In this document: piece after piece, positions 1 to 6,077 of the stretch
How the letters are laid out: each line of letters opens with the position of its first letter
How positions within the stretch are numbered: the first letter of the stretch is position 1
Source of the DNA: Fervidobacterium sp.
GTDB taxonomy: Bacteria; Thermotogota; Thermotogae; Thermotogales; Fervidobacteriaceae
Assembly (NCBI GenBank): GCA_003522805.1
Contig: DPIB01000213.1
Location: 1 to 10,202 of the forward strand
Direction: 5' to 3'
Length of the DNA: 10,202 nt
Program-made: the position numbers and the translations under genes
Notes under the pieces: generated by a model
Databases searched by the model: none
The model's input: the letters and a program-made list of their open reading frames with translations, nothing else
What the model was told of the DNA's origin: nothing

Positions 1-1052
1 TCATTCCTATAAACTTGTATGCGATCCTTGCGATCTTGATGGTATTGCAGACAACTTTGAGAAAAGATTTTGGCCCCATGGCAGCGAGTGAATCAAGGGC
101 AATGAAGGGGCTTGGGCTATACGATGAGAAGTATGGCCAACCTACTGGAGAGGTTGAAGGCGGACCAGTCACGAATAAGAATGCAAAGGCTGTTGATATG
201 ATACTCCCAATTCTTGTGCTCGTTGGTTTGGCGGTTGTTTTCTTCCCAGTAACAACATATCTCGGTGCTATTGATGGTGAGAATGTCACAACATTCAGTC
301 AGGCAGTCTCTACGATGACTCTTGGTGAGGCATTTAACAACACAGATGCTTCCAAATCACTTTTCTATGCTTCGATCTTCACACTCGTTTTCTCTTCACT
401 CTATTTCATGTTCAGAAAGCTTCTGAACATCAAGCAAGTGGGTGCAGCGCTTACAGCAGGGATAAAGTCGATGGTGCCTGCACTGATAATACTCACACTT
501 GCTTGGACGATCGGTGGAATAATAAAGACACCGGCATCTGAAGGTGGGCTTGGACTTTCAATTTTCCTTTCGGAAGTTGTTACTAGCGGTGGGTTCCCGC
601 TTTGGCTCTTGCCTCTTGTTGTGTTCTTGATTGCGGCTCTAATTTCGTTTGCAACAGGTACGAGCTGGGGTACATTCTCGATCATGATCCCGATTACAAT
701 GCCTATTGCGATTGCGTTAGCCGAGAAAACAGGGGCAAATTTGATGAATTCTGCACTTGTCTCTATAGGTGCTGCTGTTGGCGGTGCAATTTTTGGAGAT
801 CACTGCTCGCCTATTTCCGACACGACAATTCTCTCTTCAACAGGTGCTTCCTGTCCACACCTCGAACATGTTGCAACTCAGATACCGTATGCAGTCTTCT
901 GTATGGTAATAGCTGGAATCGGTTATATAATTGCAGGTTTGTTCGACAATCCGTACGCGGGATTGGTGAGCGCTCTTGTAGTGTTCTTCATCGCTTATGA
1001 GATCATGATCCGAATAACGAAGCCAGAAAAGGAATCGAGCAATAAGATGTAG
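1..1052 (+). CDS. nhaC: Na+/H+ antiporter, NhaC family (5' truncated by window edge)
   Basis: This is the C-terminal part of a multi-pass inner-membrane secondary transporter that probably exchanges Na+ for H+. The reading frame is open to the window edge (first whole codon at 3), so the TTG at 15 is an internal Leu and the true start lies upstream. About 350 residues are visible. Recognition rests on the conserved NhaC signature GDHCSPISDTTILSSTGA at about residues 262-279 counting from that TTG, followed by a CPHLEHVATQIPYA-like stretch. The ATGTSWGTF segment at about 214-222 also fits. Roughly eight hydrophobic segments can be seen, for example at about 62-83, 111-130, 192-211 and 315-335. 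The polar loop before the first of these (about 23-58) is Lys/Glu rich. The gene ends with TAG and is followed within 40 bases by an intrinsic terminator, so it is last in its unit. The family is clear, but ion specificity (Na+/H+ versus an amine or malate/lactate exchanger of the same family) cannot be decided from sequence. Confidence 0.9.
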   Translation, partial: IPINLYAILAILMVLQTTLRKDFGPMAASESRAMKGLGLYDEKYGQPTGEVEGGPVTNKNAKAVDMILPILVLVGLAVVFFPVTTYLGAIDGENVTTFSQAVSTMTLGEAFNNTDASKSLFYASIFTLVFSSLYFMFRKLLNIKQVGAALTAGIKSMVPALIILTLAWTIGGIIKTPASEGGLGLSIFLSEVVTSGGFPLWLLPLVVFLIAALISFATGTSWGTFSIMIPITMPIAIALAEKTGANLMNSALVSIGAAVGGAIFGDHCSPISDTTILSSTGASCPHLEHVATQIPYAVFCMVIAGIGYIIAGLFDNPYAGLVSALVVFFIAYEIMIRITKPEKESSNKM

Positions 1053-1088
1053 GTAGGTTTTGGTCAAGAATTAGGAATCAAGAATATA

Positions 1089-1125
1089 GCAGAAAGCTCC
1101 TGTTCCAGGGGCTTTCTGCTTTTTT
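1089..1125 (+). terminator. Intrinsic terminator after the NhaC gene
   Basis: A 12-bp stem (GCAGAAAGCTCC pairing with GGGGCTTTCTGC, one G-T wobble) with a 7-base loop TGTTCCA is followed directly by six T residues at 1120-1125. It begins 37 bases after the NhaC stop. The minus-strand PBP gene ends only 16 bases to its right. The hairpin could serve that gene too, but the reverse strand has no clean T run after the stem, so it is mainly a plus-strand terminator. Confidence 0.9.
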
Positions 1126-1140
1126 GGAATTCACTATTCA

Positions 1141-3156
1141 CTAAAATTCTCCACCACCTAAGAGTTTGTAGTATACATCTGAAGCTATATCAGGATTTAT
1201 CTCGTTGATTTTGGAGAGGACTTCTCTTTGTCTGTCAGAATCTAATGTTTTCATAGCGTCTAATATTTCATCCACGGTTATGGTGCCTGTTTGCAGTCTG
1301 TTGTAAATCTGTTCTTCAGGTGTTGGTATGACTTGTTGTTCAACGGTAGCTGGTTCGTCTGTAATGTGAGTCCCCTCAATTTGTTCGGGCTTGGTGCCAG
1401 TCCCACCCGCAACTTTTGGTTCGGTTTCAGTTATCTTGGTTTTGAGTGGTAACGAAGCTGCGATATGCCCGATTTCTGTGCTCTGTGCGATCTGTCGCCA
1501 AACTGGTGCGACGTTTCCACCACCTGTGAGGTCTTTGCCATCTTTTGCGAGTAAAAATATGTATTTTCCATCTCCACCAACAAACCATGCATTCTTCTCG
1601 GCAGTTCCTGTCTTTCCATATATCGTTCTGCCCGGTATTGCAGCGGACTTGCCTGTGCCCATCGTGACGACTTTTTCCATCAATTGCAGCATCAATACGG
1701 AGGCCTCCGTTGGTGTTCGCTTATCCATTTCTTTCGGTGGTTTAACTACATTTACGATTTGCGGTTTGTAGGAGTAATATGTGACACCATCCTTGTCACG
1801 TACGTATTCCACGAGCCTAGGTTGAACAACGATGCCACCGTTGAAGATCGGTTCAAAGCCTTTTGCAACGTCTATAAGCGATGTTTCGATAGTGCCTAAT
1901 GAGATCGTGGCATCGTTTGGATAATAGCCACCTACGTTTAACACATTTTTCATGAAATTCTGTACGTTGTTCTGCCCCAGTGCCATAAAGAGATTTACTG
2001 ACGGTATGTTTCGAGAATATATGAGTGCATTTTCCAATGTGACTTCTTTCCAAAATGCCTTGTCGAAATTCTGTGGTGACCATTTTCCTATCGTCAGGGG
2101 TTCATCCTTTAGGATGTCGCTTTTATTCCACCCAGCCAAGAATGCTAGATAGTAATAGAAGGGTTTGATAACTGAGCCAAGTTGTCTTCTACCGTTGTTG
2201 ATTCCAAGACCGTACGCCGCCCTTATCCTTCCAGTGGTGTGTTCCACTATAAGGCCCGCCATATCAGCTTTGTCTATCTTACTGCTTAGCAATGTTTGAA
2301 GGTTCTTATCTATCGTCGTCCTTACCCTAAAACCATTACGCAAGTCTCCTAGTTCGAACCCAAGTTCTTTTAGCTCCAAAACAACCATCCAGAACAGGTC
2401 GTTGTCGAATGGTTGACTGGTAGTCTGTATGGCATATGCACGTTTTTCCGACAAGCTTCCGATCGCTCTTTCATATTCATCAGAGTTTATTACTCCCGCA
2501 TCCAGTATCTTCCTAAGCACGGTTTTACTGAATTCTGCATTTAGTTCCTTCAGTGGATTTGCATTCTCTGGCGAGCGGAGTGTTGCAACAAGCATTACAG
2601 TTTCTGTTGGAGTGAGTTGCTCAAGTGTCTTGTTGAAGTAGTACTTTGCGGCAGCAGGAAATCCATATACGCCCTTCCCGAGGTACACGGAGTTTACATA
2701 AAGCTCCAATATCTCGTTCTTTGAATAGTTCTGCTCAAGCCATAACGCAATGAATGCTTCTTTTACCTTCCGCTCCAATGATACCTCGGTTGTGAGATAT
2801 AGTGTACGCGCAAGTTGTTGAGTTATCGTGCTCCCGCCTTGGATATCATCGCTTGTGATGATAACAACTAGGGAACGAATGATTCCAATCAGGTCTACGC
2901 CACTATGGGTGTAGAATCTCTTATCTTCCGATGCAACTATTGTGTCTTTTAGAAGTTGCGGTATGTCATCGAAATCTACCCAGACCGTTTTGGGTGTGTA
3001 CAATGGTGTGCCATCTGAATATTCAACGACAAGACTAGATGGTACGTTATTCTGCGGTAGTTCAAGTCTATCTGTATACCATTTGTATATAGTCAGAGGA
3101 ACAACAAATGATACAACAGCTAAGGCTATGAACAAAATCAATAGGAATTTTTTCAA
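1141..3156 (-). CDS. Class A penicillin-binding protein (bifunctional transglycosylase/transpeptidase)
   Basis: This enzyme polymerises lipid II into glycan strands and cross-links the peptides at the outer face of the inner membrane. The predicted protein has 671 residues. A short N-terminus and one membrane anchor (about 2-22) come first. The GT51 domain follows with all its motifs: EDKRF with catalytic Glu77, GGSTITQQ at 107-114, RKVKE at 129-133, and GKGVYGFPAAA at about 160-170. The transpeptidase has SVIK at 328-331 (nucleophile Ser328), SRN at 381-383 and KTGT at 515-518. A 120-residue tail follows, with a Thr/Glu/Pro-rich linker and then a helical segment at about 613-665. I place the start at TTG 3156, because GGAGGG lies 6 bases upstream and the TTG overlaps the ogt stop as TTGA. 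The in-frame ATG at 3192 and the longer frame from 3273 lie inside ogt, lack a comparable ribosome site, and add residues absent from the family. The gene is probably translationally coupled to ogt. PBP1A versus PBP2c-type naming is left open. Confidence 0.93.
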   Translation of the reverse strand: MKKFLLILFIALAVVSFVVPLTIYKWYTDRLELPQNNVPSSLVVEYSDGTPLYTPKTVWVDFDDIPQLLKDTIVASEDKRFYTHSGVDLIGIIRSLVVIITSDDIQGGSTITQQLARTLYLTTEVSLERKVKEAFIALWLEQNYSKNEILELYVNSVYLGKGVYGFPAAAKYYFNKTLEQLTPTETVMLVATLRSPENANPLKELNAEFSKTVLRKILDAGVINSDEYERAIGSLSEKRAYAIQTTSQPFDNDLFWMVVLELKELGFELGDLRNGFRVRTTIDKNLQTLLSSKIDKADMAGLIVEHTTGRIRAAYGLGINNGRRQLGSVIKPFYYYLAFLAGWNKSDILKDEPLTIGKWSPQNFDKAFWKEVTLENALIYSRNIPSVNLFMALGQNNVQNFMKNVLNVGGYYPNDATISLGTIETSLIDVAKGFEPIFNGGIVVQPRLVEYVRDKDGVTYYSYKPQIVNVVKPPKEMDKRTPTEASVLMLQLMEKVVTMGTGKSAAIPGRTIYGKTGTAEKNAWFVGGDGKYIFLLAKDGKDLTGGGNVAPVWRQIAQSTEIGHIAASLPLKTKITETEPKVAGGTGTKPEQIEGTHITDEPATVEQQVIPTPEEQIYNRLQTGTITVDEILDAMKTLDSDRQREVLSKINEINPDIASDVYYKLLGGGEF

Positions 3157-3635
3157 ATCGATCCCTCCAGATCTAGAAGATATTTCTTCCATTTCAATCC
3201 ATTGATCTTCTGTATATTGTTTGCCCTGCCACCGAACCCGCCTAGCGATTGTTTTCCAACAACTCTGTGGCACGGAAAATACAAAGGCAACGGGTTGTAA
3301 GCCATTGCAAATCCTACCACCCTTGGTGTAGTCTGACAGAGCCTTGCCAATTCTCCATATGTAGTAATTCTACCATAACTTACGGTTTCTCTCAATTTCT
3401 CCAATATATACGCAAATTTACTACCGTTCTTGTATTTCACAGGAAAATCTATAACTCTTCTACTACTTTCAAGATATTCTCTAATCTGCGATGTAAATAG
3501 ATTTTCCTGTGTTTCTTCGAGCATATCGTCTAAAAATTCAATTCGTTCACACACTCTAGGGTTAGATGTGTTAGAATAGATAAGGATACTACCGATTTCG
3601 CACTTAACAATGGAAATTTCCAAATTATGCATCAT
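3153..3635 (-). CDS. ogt: Methylated-DNA--[protein]-cysteine S-methyltransferase (O6-alkylguanine repair)
   Basis: A suicide DNA-repair protein that moves a methyl or alkyl group from O6 of guanine to its own cysteine. It has 160 residues, normal for the small single-domain Ogt/MGMT type without an Ada regulatory part. The active site PCHRVVG occupies 121-127, with acceptor Cys122. The helix-turn-helix segment SYGRITTYGELAR is at 86-98, and TPRVVGFAMAYNP (103-115) holds the expected Arg finger (Arg105) and Asn hinge (Asn114). LGGFGG and a C-terminal KKYLLDLEG close the domain, as is typical. The N-terminal about 75 residues are weakly conserved, as usual. Two consecutive ATG codons follow an AGAGGTGA ribosome site. 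The first (3635) has a 6-base spacer after GAGG and the second (3632) a 9-base spacer, so one residue is uncertain. The stop TGA overlaps the TTG of the PBP gene, so the two are one unit. The gene diverges from the dCMP deaminase gene. Confidence 0.95.
   Translation of the reverse strand: MMHNLEISIVKCEIGSILIYSNTSNPRVCERIEFLDDMLEETQENLFTSQIREYLESSRRVIDFPVKYKNGSKFAYILEKLRETVSYGRITTYGELARLCQTTPRVVGFAMAYNPLPLYFPCHRVVGKQSLGGFGGRANNIQKINGLKWKKYLLDLEGSI
3163..3168 (-). promoter_or_regulatory. Shine-Dalgarno site deciding the PBP start
   Basis: On the minus strand GGAGGG lies 6 bases before TTG 3156-3154, inside the last codons of ogt. This is the only strong ribosome site near the 5' end of the PBP frame, so it supports the TTG start and coupling to ogt translation. 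Confidence 0.8.
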
Positions 3636-3655
3636 TAGTCACCTCTTGTCTATGG

Positions 3656-3684
3656 TTGATATTACTTAGATAATATTTTAGAAT
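3656..3684 (+). promoter_or_regulatory. Sigma70-type promoter for the dCMP deaminase to Ompalpha unit
   Basis: TTGATA at 3656-3661 (5 of 6 matches to TTGACA) and TAGAAT at 3679-3684 (5 of 6 to TATAAT) are separated by exactly 17 bases. Transcription would begin near 3691, giving a leader of about 37 bases before the GTG at 3728. It lies in the 92-base gap between the divergent ogt and deaminase starts. It is the only convincing promoter I can see upstream of the six-gene unit. Confidence 0.72.
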
Positions 3685-3713
3685 TGTGGTAGTTCGAAAA
3701 CTACAGGGCAGTT

Positions 3714-3719
3714 GGAGGT
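3714..3719 (+). promoter_or_regulatory. Shine-Dalgarno site deciding the dCMP deaminase start
   Basis: GGAGGT lies 8 bases before GTG 3728. The earlier in-frame GTG at 3686 almost coincides with the inferred transcription start and has no ribosome site, so 3728 is preferred. Confidence 0.75.
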
Positions 3720-3727
3720 CCTTCGAT

Positions 3728-4234
3728 GTGGATTTAGACGAATACCTGAAAAATGTTACCATAAATACGGAGAAAAATGAACGTGAAGATTGGGATGATT
3801 ATTTTAAGAAAGTTGCTAAGATGATTGCAGAAAGGTCAACTTGTTTTCATAGAAAAGTTGGAGCAGTAATTGTGAAGAACAAGAGAATCCTTGCAACGGG
3901 GTACAATCAGCCTCCTTCCAGCTTTCCACATTGCGACGAAATTGGTTGTATTAGGGACGATTTAGGTATTCCGTCAGGGAGAAATCAAGAGATATGCTAT
4001 GGCCTCCATGCAGAGCAGAACGCACTGATGCAGGCAGCCAGATTTGGCATATCTACGGAAGATTCGACGATATATGTGACTCACAAGCCTTGCTCTATTT
4101 GTGCAAGGTTGATTGTAAATGCTGGAATAAAGCGAGTTGTGTTCATCGAAGGTTATCCTGATCCGCTCACTGATTTCTTTTTCAAAACTTGCGGTGTAAT
4201 ATTAGTAGGAGGTGAAGAGGTTGAAGAGAGATAA
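3728..4234 (+). CDS. comEB: dCMP deaminase (ComEB family)
   Basis: A cytosolic zinc enzyme that converts dCMP to dUMP and ammonia and so supplies the substrate of thymidylate synthase. The 168-residue protein has the cytidine/deoxycytidylate deaminase zinc site: HAE at 94-96 (ligand His94, proton shuttle Glu96) and PCSIC at 121-125 (ligands Cys122 and Cys125). The stretch from GYNQPP (58-63) through Cys69, Cys74 and Cys90 matches the ComEB/phage-T4 dCMP deaminase type, which often binds a second structural zinc. WDDYF at 22-26 is the usual family start region, so the first about 18 residues are a short extra N-terminus. The start is GTG at 3728, set by GGAGGT. The gene is first in the plus-strand unit, and its 3' end overlaps the next gene by 14 bases. 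The ComEB name reflects homology only; nothing here links it to competence. Family assignment is secure. dCMP is the family substrate, while allosteric control by dCTP/dTTP is not visible. Confidence 0.93.
   Translation: MDLDEYLKNVTINTEKNEREDWDDYFKKVAKMIAERSTCFHRKVGAVIVKNKRILATGYNQPPSSFPHCDEIGCIRDDLGIPSGRNQEICYGLHAEQNALMQAARFGISTEDSTIYVTHKPCSICARLIVNAGIKRVVFIEGYPDPLTDFFFKTCGVILVGGEEVEER
4207..4215 (+). promoter_or_regulatory. Consensus Shine-Dalgarno of the oxidoreductase beta gene
   Basis: AGGAGGTGA is a near-complete anti-16S match inside the last codons of the deaminase gene. It places the beta start at TTG 4221, 8 bases after GGAGG. The in-frame GTG at 4212 lies within the site itself and cannot be the start it serves. 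Confidence 0.82.
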
Positions 4235-5036
4235 TTTGGCAAGTTATTTGAGAAGTGACAGATGGCCTACTGTATGGTGTCCTGGATGCGGTAATGGGAT
4301 AATTTTGAAGAGTTTTTTAGATGCCTTTGATCAGTCTGGTTTGAAATCGGAAGAGACTGCTGTAATCTCCGGTATAGGATGTTCATCACGTGCCACAGGC
4401 TATATAGATTTCAATACGATGCACACGCTTCATGGTCGAGCGATAGCATTCGCTACCGGTGTAGCGCTTGCAAAACCCGATTTTAAGGTGGTTGTGATGG
4501 GTGGAGATGGCGATATGACTGCTATCGGCGGGAATCATTTTATACATGCCTGCAGAAGGAATGTGAACCTGACGATAATCATATACAACAACATGATATA
4601 TGGTATGACAGGTGGTCAGCATTCACCAACAACTCCAAATGGTAAGATTGCAGGTACTATGCCTTACGGAAATGTTGAAGATCAATTTGATATCGTCCAA
4701 CTCGCACTTGCCGCAGGTGCTACTTATATCGCTCGTTCTACGGTATATCATTATCCTCTGAGCGTAAAGTATATAAAAGAGGCACTGATGCATAAAGGAA
4801 CAGCAGTGGTGGAGATACTCTCCAATTGCCACACTTATTACGGGCGTTACAATGGTTTGAGAGAACCCAATCAGATGATGGATTACTTCAAAGATAATGC
4901 AGTTACGAAGGAGAAGGCTGAAAAGATGACTGAAGAAGAACTGAAGGGCAAAATAGTGATAGGAGTATTTAAAAAGGATGAAACAAGACAAGATTTCTAC
5001 ACTCGCTACAGAATTAGATATAATAAGGGGGAGTGA
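4221..5036 (+). CDS. korB: 2-oxoacid:ferredoxin oxidoreductase, beta subunit (2-oxoglutarate-type)
   Basis: This is the thiamine-diphosphate-binding subunit of an enzyme that oxidatively decarboxylates a 2-oxoacid to an acyl-CoA and passes electrons to ferredoxin, or runs in reverse. The protein has 271 residues, normal for a stand-alone beta subunit. Four cysteines in the family pattern could hold the proximal [4Fe-4S] cluster: Cys20 and Cys23 in WCPGCGNG, Cys54 in GIGCSSR, and Cys203. The ThDP/Mg motif is GDGD at 95-98 followed by NN at 123-124. YGMTGGQHSPTT at 127-138 is typical of KorB-like subunits. The start is TTG 4221, because AGGAGGTGA lies just upstream. The gene overlaps the deaminase gene by 14 bases, and two bases separate it from the gamma gene. 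The substrate (2-oxoglutarate, branched-chain or another oxoacid) cannot be fixed, since the alpha subunit gene is not in the window. Confidence 0.93.
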   Translation: MKRDNLASYLRSDRWPTVWCPGCGNGIILKSFLDAFDQSGLKSEETAVISGIGCSSRATGYIDFNTMHTLHGRAIAFATGVALAKPDFKVVVMGGDGDMTAIGGNHFIHACRRNVNLTIIIYNNMIYGMTGGQHSPTTPNGKIAGTMPYGNVEDQFDIVQLALAAGATYIARSTVYHYPLSVKYIKEALMHKGTAVVEILSNCHTYYGRYNGLREPNQMMDYFKDNAVTKEKAEKMTEEELKGKIVIGVFKKDETRQDFYTRYRIRYNKGE

Positions 5037-5038
5037 AG

Positions 5039-5635
5039 ATGGAAAGACCATTCTCGATAAGGATTGCCGGCATAGGTGGGCAGGGTAATTTGCTTGCAGG
5101 TTATGTGTTGTCCGAGGCATTTGCTATATCGGAAAAGTTCGTTGTCCAAACGCAGAATTATTCGGAACAAGTGCGTGGTGGACCAAGTTATTGCGATGTT
5201 TTGGTCTCTAGTGAGCCCATACTCTATCCGAAGGCAGTGCTTTTCGATACTTTGATCATCATGCACCCATCTATGACAACCCACGGAAAATATGTTGCAG
5301 TTAATGGTATAATAATATATGATAGTACGAACATATTAGATCTACCTAAGGATGTCAAGAGAATTACCAGACGAACGATAGCTATCCCCGCAAGTAAGTT
5401 AGCGGTTGAGCGATTCGGTAACCCTATGGTATCAAATATGATATTGCTTGGTGCTATGGTGAAGAGTACCGCCATAACTGATTTTGAAATGTTGTTTACT
5501 GCACTGAAAGAAGAGGTGAATCCGAAGTACTACGACATGAATTTGGAGGCGATCAAGCTTGGTGCGTCGCTCACAGACAAAGTCTTCAAACCAAGAATAC
5601 AAAGAAAACAAAAACGAACAGTTGGATTCGAATAA
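5039..5635 (+). CDS. korC: 2-oxoacid:ferredoxin oxidoreductase, gamma subunit
   Basis: The gamma subunit of the same oxidoreductase (pyruvate/ketoisovalerate oxidoreductase catalytic domain family), which helps bind CoA and gate catalysis. The protein has 198 residues. The N-terminal nucleotide-fold glycine motif is GIGGQGNLLAGYVLSEA, starting about residue 11. The family segment QNYSEQVRGGPSYCDVLVSS follows. About 110-150 is the usual middle portion, including a FGNPMVSNMILLGA stretch. The C-terminus is short and basic. ATG 5039 is preferred, with GGGGGAG 5 bases upstream. GTG 5033 overlaps the beta stop as GTGA but is only 2 bases from the purine run. The gene lies 2 bases after korB, so equimolar synthesis is likely. 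Neither an alpha subunit nor a ferredoxin-like delta subunit follows; the next gene is a lipid kinase. Confidence 0.9.
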   Translation: MERPFSIRIAGIGGQGNLLAGYVLSEAFAISEKFVVQTQNYSEQVRGGPSYCDVLVSSEPILYPKAVLFDTLIIMHPSMTTHGKYVAVNGIIIYDSTNILDLPKDVKRITRRTIAIPASKLAVERFGNPMVSNMILLGAMVKSTAITDFEMLFTALKEEVNPKYYDMNLEAIKLGASLTDKVFKPRIQRKQKRTVGFE

Positions 5636-6077
5636 TCTCGGCGAATCTTTTTCACATGCGATCGAGGGAATAATAGAGTCGATTATCTCTGAAAGAAACC
5701 TCAGAGTACATTTTCTAATAGGATTAATTGTCCTATCAACCACTCTCTTCCTCCCGGTACCAAGGGAGGATTTGCTTTGGCTTGTATTTGCCGTATTCTT
5801 TGTCATTTGGTCTGAATTGATAAATACGATGGTCGAGTACATGATGAATCTGTATACTCAAGAATACCATCCGATAGTGAGAATAATAAAAGATGTTAGT
5901 GCTGGTGTAGTATTATGGGCAGCACTTTTTTCAGTTACAGTGGGTATCGTTGTTTTTGGTGGACTTCTATTCGATTGGAGCTTGGAAGTTGCAAAGATTT
6001 TTGCTATAATATCGACAGTAGTATTTCCAGTATTCAGTATTAAAAGGGCGGTGGGGAATTGGAAAAGGAAACAGTAA
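5559..6077 (+). CDS. dgkA: Diacylglycerol kinase / undecaprenol kinase family membrane protein
   Basis: A small integral-membrane kinase of the DgkA family (PF01219 type), which phosphorylates diacylglycerol or undecaprenol with ATP in the inner membrane. Visible family signatures are ESFSHAIEGI (29-38), SERNLRVHF (44-52), the ELINTMVEYMMNL block (86-98) with the two conserved acidic residues Glu86 and Glu93, and HPIVRIIKDVSAGVVL (104-119). The usual Ala after NT in the core motif is Met here. Three core helices lie at about 49-65, 71-88 and 113-137. A fourth hydrophobic segment at about 143-160 and a basic tail extend the protein beyond the usual 120-130 residues. The start is uncertain. TTG 5559 has GGAGG 9 bases upstream but lies 77 bases inside the gamma gene; TTG 5622 has no ribosome site. 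The stop TAA shares its last base with the cheB ATG. Gram-positive relatives act on undecaprenol, which would suit the envelope genes nearby, but this is inference. Confidence 0.85.
   Translation: MVRRSQTKSSNQEYKENKNEQLDSNNLGESFSHAIEGIIESIISERNLRVHFLIGLIVLSTTLFLPVPREDLLWLVFAVFFVIWSELINTMVEYMMNLYTQEYHPIVRIIKDVSAGVVLWAALFSVTVGIVVFGGLLFDWSLEVAKIFAIISTVVFPVFSIKRAVGNWKRKQ

Noticed and set aside
602..1000. 132-codon plus-strand frame inside the NhaC gene, very rich in Cys and Arg
   Set aside because: It is a shifted reading of the conserved antiporter signature, has no ribosome site and has an unnatural Cys-rich composition.
3636..3690. A minus-strand promoter for ogt
   Set aside because: TAATAT and TATTAT words exist on the reverse strand, but no acceptable -35 lies at 16-18 bases, so no specific site is called although one must exist.
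4623..5120. 165-codon minus-strand frame opposite the beta and gamma genes
   Set aside because: It lies antisense to well-conserved genes, crosses their junction, and shows no recognisable motif or ribosome site.
5432..5842. 136-codon minus-strand frame opposite gamma and dgkA
   Set aside because: Antisense to two genes with clear family motifs; the composition looks like a shadow frame.
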